Below are positions 52,748 through 62,384 of a DNA stretch of 64,000 bases, one piece after another. The first letter of the stretch is position 1. Every line of letters starts with the position of its first letter. The position numbers and the translations under genes were made by a program. The notes beneath the pieces are model-generated. The model searched no databases. It saw nothing but the letters and a program-made list of their open reading frames with translations, and was not told the origin of the DNA. Origin of the DNA: an uncultured Pelagibacteraceae bacterium (GTDB taxonomy: Bacteria; Pseudomonadota; Alphaproteobacteria; Pelagibacterales; Pelagibacteraceae); assembly GCA_902617895.1 (NCBI GenBank), contig CACMYJ010000002.1, positions 142,572 to 206,571 on the forward strand. The letters are read 5' to 3'.

Positions 52748-53248
52748 ATGAATTATTTGAAAAATATTAAGCTTACAAATAATATAACTTTAATTAATAA
52801 GCCATTCAAAAAAAAAGAATATTATCATTTCTTAAAAACCTCTGATTTATCTTTGGTAGTTGCGGAAATTAAGAAAAACGTTTTTGTTCTAGTTAGTCAA
52901 AAAAGAATTCCAGTTAATAAAATCAGCTATGAATTTCCATCTGGTATGATTGATAAAGGAGAAAATTCTATAAGTGCTGCTTGTAGAGAATTTTATGAGG
53001 AAACAGGATATAAAATATTAGGAAGACCAAAAAAATTATTTACAATTAATTGTGAGCCAGGAAGGTTAACAACTAAAATATACTGCTATTATTCAAATAG
53101 AATAATTAAAAAAAAAGGACCTGAGAAAGCTATTAAAATTCATTTTCTGTCTAAAGAAGAAATAAACAAATTAATTTTAAATGAAAAATTTTGTAATGCC
53201 TCTCATGTGGCTTCATTTTTTAAAGTTATAAAGGTGCCTACAAAGTAA
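52748..53248 (+). CDS. NUDIX hydrolase (ADP-sugar pyrophosphatase-like)
   Basis: A 166-residue protein with a complete NUDIX box: Gly, five residues, Glu, seven residues, REFYEETGY, spanning about residues 73-95. The overall layout with an N-terminal beta domain and the SGMIDKGE loop resembles ADP-ribose pyrophosphatases. The substrate is not certain. A terminator hairpin overlaps its last codons. Confidence 0.87.
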   Translation: MNYLKNIKLTNNITLINKPFKKKEYYHFLKTSDLSLVVAEIKKNVFVLVSQKRIPVNKISYEFPSGMIDKGENSISAACREFYEETGYKILGRPKKLFTINCEPGRLTTKIYCYYSNRIIKKKGPEKAIKIHFLSKEEINKLILNEKFCNASHVASFFKVIKVPTK

Positions 53249-53257
53249 GCACCTTTT
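53231..53257 (+). terminator. Intrinsic terminator overlapping the NUDIX gene end
   Basis: AAGGTGC (53231-53237) pairs with GCACCTT (53249-53255), and a short T-run follows. The stop codon TAA (53246-53248) lies in the loop. The next 100 nt contain a further AT-rich inverted repeat (about 53272-53302) and no gene. Confidence 0.75.
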
Positions 53258-53352
53258 ATAAGAGAAGAATAATGATTTCATTAATGTAATTAATGATGAA
53301 ATATTACTGATAAATTAATAAAATATTAAATCTAATTTAAATTAACATTAAA

Positions 53353-54861
53353 TTAATTTGAATAAATTACCCTAGGATCTAAAAATAATTCTCTTGCTAA
53401 AGCTTTGAATTTTTTCGTAACTTGTTTTGAGATTATCTCTTGATGCTGCGAAGGTATTTTTAAAAAAACAGCATTTCCTCTTTTATAAAGTTTAAATTCT
53501 TCTAAAAAAATTGTAGATATTGATGTAAGAGAATTAGCAAATCTTAAGGCTGCACCAACTTGTTTGCATGAATATATCTCGTTGTTATTTAAAAACGTTA
53601 AGTATTCTATCTTTGGGTTGTATTTTATACTGCAATATCTCCAGTAACAAGAAAGTGCCAATTGTATTCTTTCTTTATGTGAAAGTTTTAATAAAGGCGT
53701 ATTTAATGTTTCTTGAAAAACCAACTCTGCTTTTTGGAATGCTCCCAAACCCCAATCCATATGACTTAGTACGCAAGATAGATGAAGCAATTTTTGATTA
53801 AAATGCTCATTTCCCTCAAATATAGGTTTTATAAAATGAAAATATTTCTTATATGTAGATCCTAAATCGCCTCTTTTTTTTGAAATATGCTCTAATGATT
53901 TATTAAAAACAAAATTACTATCTGAGTTTTTAAATAAATCTTTGGCAAGAGATCCTTCTCTAATACCGCTAATTGAGCAAATAACATTTTTTGGATTTGC
54001 TATGTTCATAATTTCTTCTAGAATTATTGAGCTATAAGGAAGATAAGGCGTTCTAGACTTTGATATGTATTCAACTGATTTCAATTTAGATTTATTAAAT
54101 GAAGAAATTTTTTCTAAAAATTTTGTAAGTTTTTCATTTTCTATTGAGTATTGATGAATAATATGGACTGGATATTCATTTTGAAATAAGTGTAATTTAA
54201 ACAAAGCTCTCCACGTACCTCCCACCAAATATAAATTATTAAATTTTTTTTTAGATAACCATTTTTCATCTCTTAAAAGATTTTTGAGATATTTAGGTAA
54301 ATTTCTTTTTTTAACAATAGGATTGTTGATTAACCTTAATACACCAACTGGAAGTGATGTTTTATTTGTTACAACATTGTTTTCAACTCTAGCAAGCTCT
54401 AAACTTCCACCACCTAAATCAGCAACAAGTCCATCCACATTCTCAAATCCAATTTTAACTCCTTCAGCTGATGATTCAGCTTCTTCTTCACCAGTTAAAA
54501 TATTTATATTTTTTTTAAATAAGTATTCTACTTCTTCAATAAAGGGCTTTGCGTCTGTAGCTTCTCTTAATACAGCTGTTGCAATAATTTTAAGGTTATT
54601 AATTTTTGAAACATTAAGAATTTCTGAAAATCTTTTTAAAACTTTTAAAGCATATATCTTGCCTGATTTATGAAGTTTTTTTGATTTATCTAAGTTTTTA
54701 CCAAGTTCACAAACTGCTTTTTCATTAAAAAAAGGTACTCTAGATGATGTAAAATCATCGTAAATTAACATTCTTATAGAATTTGAACCTATATCAATAA
54801 TAGCTAATTTTGATTGTCTTAATTTTAAATTTTGCTTATTTTTAATTACTTTAAGTTCCAT
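53353..54861 (-). CDS. ppx: Exopolyphosphatase (Ppx/GppA family)
   Basis: A 502-residue phosphatase of the actin-like ASKHA fold. It has AIIDIGSNSIRMLIYDD near residue 21, GEEEAESSAEGVKIG and VADLGGGSLELARVE, then a C-terminal HD-like helical domain. It releases phosphate from polyphosphate or hydrolyses pppGpp. It overlaps the ppk stop by 11 nt, so synthesis and breakdown of polyphosphate are encoded together. Confidence 0.94.
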   Translation of the reverse strand: MELKVIKNKQNLKLRQSKLAIIDIGSNSIRMLIYDDFTSSRVPFFNEKAVCELGKNLDKSKKLHKSGKIYALKVLKRFSEILNVSKINNLKIIATAVLREATDAKPFIEEVEYLFKKNINILTGEEEAESSAEGVKIGFENVDGLVADLGGGSLELARVENNVVTNKTSLPVGVLRLINNPIVKKRNLPKYLKNLLRDEKWLSKKKFNNLYLVGGTWRALFKLHLFQNEYPVHIIHQYSIENEKLTKFLEKISSFNKSKLKSVEYISKSRTPYLPYSSIILEEIMNIANPKNVICSISGIREGSLAKDLFKNSDSNFVFNKSLEHISKKRGDLGSTYKKYFHFIKPIFEGNEHFNQKLLHLSCVLSHMDWGLGAFQKAELVFQETLNTPLLKLSHKERIQLALSCYWRYCSIKYNPKIEYLTFLNNNEIYSCKQVGAALRFANSLTSISTIFLEEFKLYKRGNAVFLKIPSQHQEIISKQVTKKFKALARELFLDPRVIYSN

Positions 54862-57001
54862 CTTTAACCAACCTTAAGTTTAATTTTTTTGGTTTAATTT
54901 TTAGTTTTGCCTTTCCTCTTCCTGATAAACTTGGATTATTCATGAAATAATCATGTGCAGAAAAAGAATCTTTTCGACTATATTTAATTTTTTGATAATT
55001 TCCATCAGGATAAAGTTCCCAGCTCTGATTCGTGTCTAGATAATTGGCCATCATTATTTGGTCTAAAACCTGTTCATGCACAGTTTGATTTTCAATTGGC
55101 ACGAGAAGTTCGACTCTTCTATCTAGATTTCTTGGCATCAAATCTGCAGATGAAATATAAACTTTTGCATTTCTGTTGGGCATAACTTTTCCATTTGCAA
55201 AACAATAAATTCTTGAGTGTTCAAGAAATCTTCCAATGATACTTTTTACAGTAATATTTTCCGATTTATTTTTAATACCAGGTCTTAAACAACATACACC
55301 TCTTACAAATAAAGAGACTTTTACACCGACACTAGAAGCCTCATAAAATTTATCAATTATTTGTGGATCAACTAATGAATTCATTTTAGCCCAAATCTCA
55401 GCGTGTTTCCCTTTTTTTGCATTACTTATCTCCTTATCTATATTCTGATTTAAAGTTTTTCTTAAATTTACAGGTGAAATGGAAATTTTATTTAAATTTT
55501 TTGGTTTAGAATATCCAGTCACGTAATTGTAGAATTTTTCTACATCTGTAGCCATTTTTTTATCAGAGCTAAATAGAGATAAGTCTGTGTATATTTTTGC
55601 ATTTACAGGATGATAATTGCCAGTGCCCAAATGGAAATATGTTTGAATTTTACCACCCTCACGTCGATGTATTAGTGATGATTTAGCATGTGTTTTGTAT
55701 TTTGCAAAACCATAAACAATTTGAACTCCAGCTTTTTCAAGACTTCTTGCCAGCTGTATATTTGCTTCTTCATCAAATCTGGCTTTGATTTCAATTAAAG
55801 CAGTAACTGTTTTGCCATTTTCGGAAGCGCTAATTAATGCTTTAACAATTGGTGAATCTAAAGTAGTCCTATACAATGTTTGTTTAATAGCAATTACTTT
55901 TTTATCTATAGCCGCTTGATTTAAAAATTCAATTACAGCATCAAAAGTTTCAAATGGATGATGAACTATTAGGTCTTTTTTCTTAATTGTCTCAAAAAAA
56001 TTATTATTGTATTCTTTTAATCTTTCAACGTCTCTTGGTGTAAAGTTTTTAAATTTTAATTTAGAATTTTTAATTTTACAAATTTGGTCTATATCCTGGA
56101 TTCCAACTAAACCTGCTACTTCATAAATATAATTTGGATTAATTTCTAATTTATTTGTTATAAATTTTATAAGTTCTTTGTCGCTTTTTTCTAAAATTTC
56201 TAATCTAACAATATCACCAGTTCTTCTTCGCTTTAATGCTAGTTCAAATGATCTGACTAAATCCTCAGCCTCTTCTTGAATTTCTACATCACTATCTCTT
56301 ATTACTCTAAATATCATTTTCTTTTCTAATAAATGATCTGGAAAAATTTCAGAGGCAAAGTAACCAATAACATCGTCTAGAACTAAAAATTTCTTAAATG
56401 ATTTTCCTCCATCTATTTCAATAAATCTTGATAAAGCTTTAGGAATTACGATAATTGAATTAAGAATTCTCTTTTTTTTCTTTTTCTTCAGCTTCATAAC
56501 TAAAGCTCTACCTTGATTAATAATAAATGGAAAAGGATGAGAAGGATCAATCGCTGATGGTGTAAGTAGAGGATAAATTTCTTCGTTAAATATTTCTAAT
56601 AATTTCTTTTTTTCTTTTGTGTTAAGGTTTTCTGGCTTAGTCAATAAAATATTATTTCTCTTCAGCTGATTTGATAGATTATTAAATATGGTATTTTGTT
56701 TATTTAATAGATTTTTTGTATCATTGATAACCATCTCCATCTGTTCTTCAGGCGTTAGTCCATCTGAACTTAGTGAGTCGACTTCTTGTTTAATTTGACT
56801 GTATAGTCCAGCAACTCGAACCATAAAAAATTCATCTAAATTAGAGCCTGCAATAGATAAAAATTTTACTCTCTCATAAAGAGGATTTTCAATATTTTGC
56901 GCCTCTAACAGAACTCTATCGTTAAATTTTAACCATGATAATTCTCTATTTATATAATTGGATCTAAGCTCTTCTTTGTCTTGTTTTTTTAATGCAGTCA
57001 T
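54851..57001 (-). CDS. ppk: Polyphosphate kinase 1
   Basis: A 716-residue PPK1. It has NYINRELSWLKFNDRVL at the N-terminus, DPSHPFPFIINQGRALVMKLK, KTHAKSSLIHRREGG with the phosphorylated-His region, HLGTGNYHPVNAKIYTDL and RFLEHSRIYCFANG with the second His. It makes polyphosphate from ATP. I start it at the ATG at 57001 (MTALKKQDKEE), because the longer frame extends 36 residues through the divergent sixA start. The gap between the two start codons is only 13 nt. Confidence 0.96.
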   Translation of the reverse strand: MTALKKQDKEELRSNYINRELSWLKFNDRVLLEAQNIENPLYERVKFLSIAGSNLDEFFMVRVAGLYSQIKQEVDSLSSDGLTPEEQMEMVINDTKNLLNKQNTIFNNLSNQLKRNNILLTKPENLNTKEKKKLLEIFNEEIYPLLTPSAIDPSHPFPFIINQGRALVMKLKKKKKKRILNSIIVIPKALSRFIEIDGGKSFKKFLVLDDVIGYFASEIFPDHLLEKKMIFRVIRDSDVEIQEEAEDLVRSFELALKRRRTGDIVRLEILEKSDKELIKFITNKLEINPNYIYEVAGLVGIQDIDQICKIKNSKLKFKNFTPRDVERLKEYNNNFFETIKKKDLIVHHPFETFDAVIEFLNQAAIDKKVIAIKQTLYRTTLDSPIVKALISASENGKTVTALIEIKARFDEEANIQLARSLEKAGVQIVYGFAKYKTHAKSSLIHRREGGKIQTYFHLGTGNYHPVNAKIYTDLSLFSSDKKMATDVEKFYNYVTGYSKPKNLNKISISPVNLRKTLNQNIDKEISNAKKGKHAEIWAKMNSLVDPQIIDKFYEASSVGVKVSLFVRGVCCLRPGIKNKSENITVKSIIGRFLEHSRIYCFANGKVMPNRNAKVYISSADLMPRNLDRRVELLVPIENQTVHEQVLDQIMMANYLDTNQSWELYPDGNYQKIKYSRKDSFSAHDYFMNNPSLSGRGKAKLKIKPKKLNLRLVKDGT

Positions 57002-57014
57002 ATATTTAGAATTA

Positions 57015-57530
57015 ATGAGAGAACTATATGTCATGAGACATGCAAAATCTAGTTGGGAAGACCCAAATTTAAGTGATTTTGAAAGACCACTAAATAAAAG
57101 AGGCATCAAAAGTGCAAAAATTATAAGTGAATTTTTTGTTAAAAAAAAATATTCCTTTGATTATGTGCTTTTATCTTCATCAAAAAGAACAAAAAAAACT
57201 CTAAATTTAATACTGAATAAAATAAATAAACCAAAAAAAATTAAAAGTTCCTCAAAGCTTTATTTAGTTAATGAAAATGAAATTATAGGGTATATAAAAA
57301 ATATCCATAAAAGGTTTAAGAAAGTATTGCTAATAAATCATGAACCTGCTCTTAAAAATTTAGTTATAAAATTAACTAAAAATAAAGATAATAGTAATTT
57401 TAAACTATTAAATTATAAATTCCCAACTTGTGCATTTGCTAAAATAGTTTTCGATACAAATGATTGGATAAATATTGAAGAGAAAGGAATTATTTCTGAA
57501 TTTGTAAGGCCTAAAGATTTAGTTATCTAA
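57015..57530 (+). CDS. sixA: SixA-like histidine phosphatase
   Basis: A 171-residue histidine-phosphatase protein beginning MRELYVMRHAKSSWEDP, with the catalytic Arg8-His9 pair, then LNKRGIKSAKII, LLSSSKRTKKTL and LLINHEPALKNLV. SixA-type proteins dephosphorylate phospho-His on signalling proteins. The start at 57015 is fixed by the RHG motif; a longer frame runs back into ppk. It converges on phoB with a 12-nt overlap. Its position between ppk and phoB suggests a phosphate link, not proven. Confidence 0.87.
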   Translation: MRELYVMRHAKSSWEDPNLSDFERPLNKRGIKSAKIISEFFVKKKYSFDYVLLSSSKRTKKTLNLILNKINKPKKIKSSSKLYLVNENEIIGYIKNIHKRFKKVLLINHEPALKNLVIKLTKNKDNSNFKLLNYKFPTCAFAKIVFDTNDWINIEEKGIISEFVRPKDLVI

Positions 57531-58202
57531 CGAATAGCCTGCAGATCTCACTGTGCGAATTAAATTTTCTAATCCACTTACATTTAAAACTTTTCTCAAT
57601 CTTCTTATGTGAACATCAACCGTTCTACTTTCTACATAAATATTTTCACCCCAAACATTATTTAGTAATTGTTCTCTTGAATAAACTCTTTTTGGATTTT
57701 TAATAAAAAAATCTAATAATTTAAATTCTGTGGGTCCCAAAATTATTTCCTTATCATTTCTATAAACTCTTTTTGCTAATCTATCAATTTTAAGGTCTTT
57801 AAATTCCACAACATCAGTTGATGACAAAGGTTTAGCCCTTCTTAACAAAGATTTAATTCTTGCATTTAATTCTTTTTGGCTAAATGGTTTAGTGACGTAA
57901 TCATCAGCTCCAGTTTCAAATGCTTTTAATTTATCTTCCTCCTCTCCTTTTGCAGTAAGCATAATAATTGGAATGTCATTATATTTTTTATCCCTTTTTA
58001 ACTGTTTACATATTTCAACACCTGATAAATCTGGCAACATCCAATCTAATAAGATTAAGTCTGGCATTTTTTGTTTTATTGATTTTAAAGAGTCCTCTCC
58101 ACTTTCACTTGAAGAAACCTTATGACCTTCTTTTTCTAAATTATATTTTAATAAGGTTGAAATTGGCGCCTCATCTTCTGCAATAAATATGTGTGCACTC
58201 AT
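57519..58202 (-). CDS. phoB: Phosphate regulon response regulator PhoB
   Basis: A 227-residue OmpR-class regulator. The receiver has EDE acidic residues near 9-11, LILLDWMLPDLSG with the phospho-acceptor Asp, and the DDYVTKPF Lys region. The C-terminal winged helix has GPTEFKLLDFFIKNP and SRTVDVHIRRLRKVL. It binds 11-nt direct-repeat Pho boxes. Last gene of the pstSCAB-phoU-phoB run, with a 1-nt overlap with phoU. The kinase PhoR is not in the window. Confidence 0.96.
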   Translation of the reverse strand: MSAHIFIAEDEAPISTLLKYNLEKEGHKVSSSESGEDSLKSIKQKMPDLILLDWMLPDLSGVEICKQLKRDKKYNDIPIIMLTAKGEEEDKLKAFETGADDYVTKPFSQKELNARIKSLLRRAKPLSSTDVVEFKDLKIDRLAKRVYRNDKEIILGPTEFKLLDFFIKNPKRVYSREQLLNNVWGENIYVESRTVDVHIRRLRKVLNVSGLENLIRTVRSAGYSLDN

Positions 58203-58903
58203 TACTTTGTTAATACTGAGTCGCTACCCTTAGGTCTTTCTCCCTCTAAATAATCACCTGTAACTAGATAAAATACTTGCTCAGCAATGTTGGTTGTATG
58301 ATCTCCTATCCTTTCAATATTTTTAGTTACAAATAAAAGATGTGAGCCATATTCAATATTTTCCATATTTGATTTAAGTAATGAGATGACTTCTTCCATA
58401 CATTTATTTGTTAAATCATCAACTTGTTCATCACTCTCCCATACTGTTCGAGCTACATCGCTTGATCTACTTAGATAAGAGTCTAAAACAATTTTTAATT
58501 GTTTTTGAACCAAAATGCAGATTCTATTCATTGCTTCAATTAAATTATTTGGCAAATGCGTATTTATAAGTTTTGTTCTTTTTGCAATATTTTTGGCAAG
58601 ATCACCTATTCTTTCTAAGTCTGAAGACATCTTTAGAGCTGCAACTGTTTCTCTAAGATCCACAGCCATTGGTTGTCTTAAAGCAATTAAATTTACTACC
58701 TCATTCTCTATCTGAGACTCAAAATTATCTATAACTACATCTGAATTTATAACATCATCAGCAAGGTTATGATCATTTGTTGATATTGCTTTCATTGCTT
58801 TACCTAAAGCGGTTTCGCAATTTGCCCCCATTTCAACTAAATCATTGTTTAATTTTTTTAATTGGTCTTCGTAAGATTTTACTGTGTGTGGTTTTTCATT
58901 CAT
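58202..58903 (-). CDS. phoU: Phosphate signalling protein PhoU
   Basis: A 233-residue all-helical protein with the two PhoU repeats: ESQIENEVVNLIALRQPMAVDLR and the E/DxxxD metal motifs in MSSDLERIGDLAKNIAKR and VTKNIERIGDHTTNIAEQ. It links PstSCAB activity to PhoR/PhoB signalling. One-nucleotide overlaps on both sides (pstB and phoB). Confidence 0.97.
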   Translation of the reverse strand: MNEKPHTVKSYEDQLKKLNNDLVEMGANCETALGKAMKAISTNDHNLADDVINSDVVIDNFESQIENEVVNLIALRQPMAVDLRETVAALKMSSDLERIGDLAKNIAKRTKLINTHLPNNLIEAMNRICILVQKQLKIVLDSYLSRSSDVARTVWESDEQVDDLTNKCMEEVISLLKSNMENIEYGSHLLFVTKNIERIGDHTTNIAEQVFYLVTGDYLEGERPKGSDSVLTK

Positions 58904-59658
58904 TATCCAAACCTTCCTGTTATGTAATCCTGCGTTTGTTGTTGAGTCGGATTCTTGAATATCTTATCAGTAGAACCTACTTCAATCAATTTGCCAAGGT
59001 GAAAAAAACCAGTATTTTGAGAGACTCTTGCAGCTTGGGACATTGAGTGAGTAACAATTATTATAGTATGTTCCTTTCTTAATTCATCAATTAGCTCCTC
59101 TATTTGTGCTGTCGCAATTGGATCAAGAGCTGAACATGGCTCATCCATGAGTATTACCTCTGGCTTAATTGATATTGTTCTTGCAATACAAAGTCTTTGT
59201 TGTTGTCCACCTGATAAACCAGTACCTGGTTCGTGAATTCTGTCTTTTACCTCTTCCCAAAGTGCTGCTTTTCTCAAACTCTCTTCAACAATATTATCCA
59301 TTTCACTTTTAGATTGAGCTATCCCATGTATCTCAGGTCCATAAGAAATATTCTCATAAATGGTTTTTGGAAAAGGATTTGGTTTTTGAAAAATCATTCC
59401 AACTTTTTCTCTAAGCCTTACAACATCTGTATCTTTTTGATTTATGTCATAGTCATTAATTTTTACGACACCACTGACTTTACAAATATCGATCACATCA
59501 TTCATTCTATTTAGACATCTTAAGAATGTTGATTTACCACAACCAGAAGGTCCAATAAGAGCAGTTACTTTATTTGCTTCGATATCCATATTGATATCAA
59601 ATAAAGCTTGTTTCGCTCCATAATAGACATCAACATTTTTTGCTTCTATTTTATTCAT
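58903..59658 (-). CDS. pstB: Phosphate ABC transporter ATP-binding protein PstB
   Basis: A 251-residue ABC ATPase with Walker [33 protein letters not shown], which is specific to PstB, signature [15 protein letters not shown] and Walker [16 protein letters not shown]. It lies 3 nt after pstA. Confidence 0.98.
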   Translation of the reverse strand: MNKIEAKNVDVYYGAKQALFDINMDIEANKVTALIGPSGCGKSTFLRCLNRMNDVIDICKVSGVVKINDYDINQKDTDVVRLREKVGMIFQKPNPFPKTIYENISYGPEIHGIAQSKSEMDNIVEESLRKAALWEEVKDRIHEPGTGLSGGQQQRLCIARTISIKPEVILMDEPCSALDPIATAQIEELIDELRKEHTIIIVTHSMSQAARVSQNTGFFHLGKLIEVGSTDKIFKNPTQQQTQDYITGRFG

Positions 59659-59661
59659 ATT

Positions 59662-60930
59662 TTAGTTCCATTTCTTTTCAAATTTATGTCTAATTAATTG
59701 TGCTCCTAAATTCATAAAAATTAGGAAAAATAATAATACCATTATGCAAGCAGACACTTTTTCTACAAATCCTCTTTCGGCACTCTCCGCCCATATATAG
59801 ATTTGAACAGGCAAGCTAGCTGCTGGATCCATAGGGGTTCCTGGTATTGTGTTAACAAAAGCAACCATTCCAATTAATATTAAAGGCGCTGTTTCACCTA
59901 ATGCTTGAGCTAAGCCAATTATAGTACCTGATAAAGTTCCAGGTAAAGCCAATGGCACGGTATGATGCATCGTCGTTTGCATTCTGCTAGCTCCCATTGC
60001 TAAAGCTGCTTCTCTTATACTGGGTGGAACAGCCTTCAATGATGCTCTGGCTGCTATTATAATTGTTGGAAGAGTCATTAATGAAAGGGTTATACCTCCA
60101 ACTAAGGGTGTTGATCTAGGTAAACCAAATACAGCCAATAAAACACCTAATCCTAATAATCCAAAAACAATTGAAGGAACTGCTGCTAGATTATTGATAT
60201 TTACTTCAATAAAATCTGTAAATCTATTTTTTGGTGCAAATTCTTCTAGATAAACTGCAGCTAGTAAGGCAACAGGAAAGGCAATTGACAGACAGACAAG
60301 TATGGAAAATAATGAACCCATAAATGAGCTTGCTATTCCCGCTAACTCAGCTTCTCTAGAATCAGCATTTGTAAAAAAACTGGCATTAAATTCACTTATA
60401 ACTCTTCCATCTTCATTTAATTTATCAAAAATTTTTAATTGATAATCAGATGCTCTTCTTCTATTTTCAGGTATATCTCTTGGATAATTTCCTTTAAATA
60501 CTTGATCTAAGTCGTCAGAGGCTGTTAATTTTACATCAACTGTTTTTCCAAAGCTATCAGGATTGTCTAGAAGATAATATTTTAATTCTCTCTCAAAAGT
60601 AAATGCAAACATTTTTTTTAATTCCATAATTTGATCCTCACTTGCGTCTGGATCGAGAGTGATAAATGTTTCTATCCCAAACTCATAAAAGTCTGCATCA
60701 TTAATATCTTCGGTTGTTGGTTTTTTATCTGGATCCAAATATAATAAATCTGCATTATAATTGACTGGTATTACCAACCATGTTTTTTGAAATGCTGTGT
60801 AACCAGTAGAAAATATCTTTGTTAGAAATACCACTAGAAATAATAAAGCCATAAATATTGCAGCTTTACCGTAAAATTGAAATCTTTTTTCAGCTTTGTA
60901 TCTTTTAATTAAACGTTCTTCTTTATTCAT
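59662..60930 (-). CDS. pstA: Phosphate ABC transporter permease PstA
   Basis: A 422-residue permease. The C-terminal half has the six membrane segments and EAA-type loop (IREAALAMGASRMQTTMHHTVPLALPG). The N-terminal half carries one membrane helix (about 21-40) and some 150 soluble residues, longer than in E. coli PstA (296 aa) but common in alphaproteobacteria. It overlaps pstC by 8 nt. Confidence 0.96.
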   Translation of the reverse strand: MNKEERLIKRYKAEKRFQFYGKAAIFMALLFLVVFLTKIFSTGYTAFQKTWLVIPVNYNADLLYLDPDKKPTTEDINDADFYEFGIETFITLDPDASEDQIMELKKMFAFTFERELKYYLLDNPDSFGKTVDVKLTASDDLDQVFKGNYPRDIPENRRRASDYQLKIFDKLNEDGRVISEFNASFFTNADSREAELAGIASSFMGSLFSILVCLSIAFPVALLAAVYLEEFAPKNRFTDFIEVNINNLAAVPSIVFGLLGLGVLLAVFGLPRSTPLVGGITLSLMTLPTIIIAARASLKAVPPSIREAALAMGASRMQTTMHHTVPLALPGTLSGTIIGLAQALGETAPLILIGMVAFVNTIPGTPMDPAASLPVQIYIWAESAERGFVEKVSACIMVLLFFLIFMNLGAQLIRHKFEKKWN

Positions 60931-62305
60931 ATTTCTCTCTATATTTTTTCACAACAGATAAGGCAACAATATTTAAAACTAAAGTAACTATAAATAAACT
61001 TAATCCCAATGCAAAAGCTGCTTGGGTTTTCGGATCCCCAAATTGTTGATCACCAATTAAGATAACAACAATTTGAGCAGTTATTGTTGAAGTGGACTCT
61101 AACGGATTAAGAGTTAGGTTTGCTGCCAACCCTGATGCCATTACAACAATCATTGTTTCACCAATAGCTCTAGAAACACCTAATAAAATAGATCCAACAA
61201 TTCCAGGTAAAGCAGCTGGAAAGATTACTCTTTTTATTGTTTCAGATTTTGTTGCTCCCATGGCATAGCTACCATCTCTAAGATTTTGAGGAACACTTGT
61301 AATTACGTCGTCACTTAAGCTTGATATAAATGGAATAATCATAATTCCCATAACACCACCGGCTGCCAGTGCGCTTTCTGCTGACACCTCTAATCCTAAT
61401 GATAATCCAAGGTCTTTTAAAAAAGGTCCAACTGTTAAAGCAGCAAAAAAACCATAAACAACAGTTGGAATTCCTGCTAAAATTTCAATGACAGGTTTCG
61501 CATATTGTCTTAAACGTTTGCTCGCATATTCCGCCATATAAATACCACTTAACAAACCAATTGGTATTGCAACACACATTGCAATCAAAGCTATAAAAAA
61601 GGTGCCTGCAAATATCGGAACCGCACCAAAAGTATCACTATACATTGATGGATCAAGTGCTTCACTTGCATCTCGAACAAAAGCTTTTGCAGGATACCAG
61701 TGCATTCCAAATACAAAATCAAATAGTGGGATAACTTGAAAAAATTCTATTGTTTGAAACAAAAGGGAAAAAATAATACCAATGGTTGTTAATATCGCTG
61801 CCAGTGATGATAAAAAAAATACTCCTTTAAGAAATATTTCAACTGGTTCTCTTGTTTTAGTGTTGTTTGAAATCTTTGTATACGCATAACCTGTTGATGC
61901 AATTAATAATGATAAAACTATAACGACCTTAGACCACTTTGCTATGTCTCTAAAGTTTAAATATTTTTCTGCTGATCTTTGTAACTCTGCAGTAAGTTCT
62001 CCTGAATACTGGTTTCGAGAAAGTGATTTTACTTTTTCATAAAATAAATTCAACTCTCCTTCTAGAAGTCCTTGCGAAGAATAATCACTAAGTATAAAAA
62101 ATCTTACTATGCTAGGTTCAAATATCGACCATAAAGCATACAAAAGAAAAGCAGGTGCGCCACACCATATAGCAAGATAGTATCCATAAAATTTTGGAAG
62201 AGCTGTTAACCGTTTGTTAGATTGAATTAAAATAGCTTTTTTTCTTCCAAAGAAGTAACTGGATAAAGCTAAAAGAACGATTGTTAAAAATATTACTGAA
62301 TTCAA
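60923..62305 (-). CDS. pstC: Phosphate ABC transporter permease PstC
   Basis: A 460-residue permease with two extra N-terminal membrane segments and a long loop before the conserved core. That core has GIYMAEYASKRLRQYAKPVIEILAGIPTVVYGFFA-type sequence and LRDGSYAMGATKSETIKRVIFPAALPG. It is longer than E. coli PstC (319 aa), as in other alphaproteobacteria. It is separated from pstS by a hairpin. Confidence 0.96.
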   Translation of the reverse strand: MNSVIFLTIVLLALSSYFFGRKKAILIQSNKRLTALPKFYGYYLAIWCGAPAFLLYALWSIFEPSIVRFFILSDYSSQGLLEGELNLFYEKVKSLSRNQYSGELTAELQRSAEKYLNFRDIAKWSKVVIVLSLLIASTGYAYTKISNNTKTREPVEIFLKGVFFLSSLAAILTTIGIIFSLLFQTIEFFQVIPLFDFVFGMHWYPAKAFVRDASEALDPSMYSDTFGAVPIFAGTFFIALIAMCVAIPIGLLSGIYMAEYASKRLRQYAKPVIEILAGIPTVVYGFFAALTVGPFLKDLGLSLGLEVSAESALAAGGVMGIMIIPFISSLSDDVITSVPQNLRDGSYAMGATKSETIKRVIFPAALPGIVGSILLGVSRAIGETMIVVMASGLAANLTLNPLESTSTITAQIVVILIGDQQFGDPKTQAAFALGLSLFIVTLVLNIVALSVVKKYREKYE

Positions 62306-62330
62306 TTATTGGCTCCTTTAGATTTATACA

Positions 62331-62362
62331 AAAAAAAGGGCCCATTTAATAGGGCCCCTTTT
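62331..62362 (-). terminator. Hairpin with U-tract between pstS and pstC
   Basis: On the minus strand AAAAGGGGCCC and GGGCCCTTTT form a GC-rich stem (one bulged G) around an 8-nt AT loop, running into eight Ts. It begins 22 nt after the pstS stop and ends about 25 nt before the pstC ATG. It is a textbook leaky intrinsic terminator, expected to favour PstS over the membrane components. Confidence 0.92.
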
Positions 62363-62384
62363 GAGTTTATTAACAAATATTATA

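Noticed and set aside
53268..53305. AT-rich inverted repeat after the NUDIX gene as a regulatory RNA
   Set aside because: The arms are almost entirely A and T with an internal 3-nt insertion; such repeats are expected by chance in this base composition.
57002..57109. A 36-residue N-terminal extension of Ppk
   Set aside because: It runs through the sixA start and is unlike PPK1 N-termini; MTALKK at 57001 precedes the conserved NRELSWL block.
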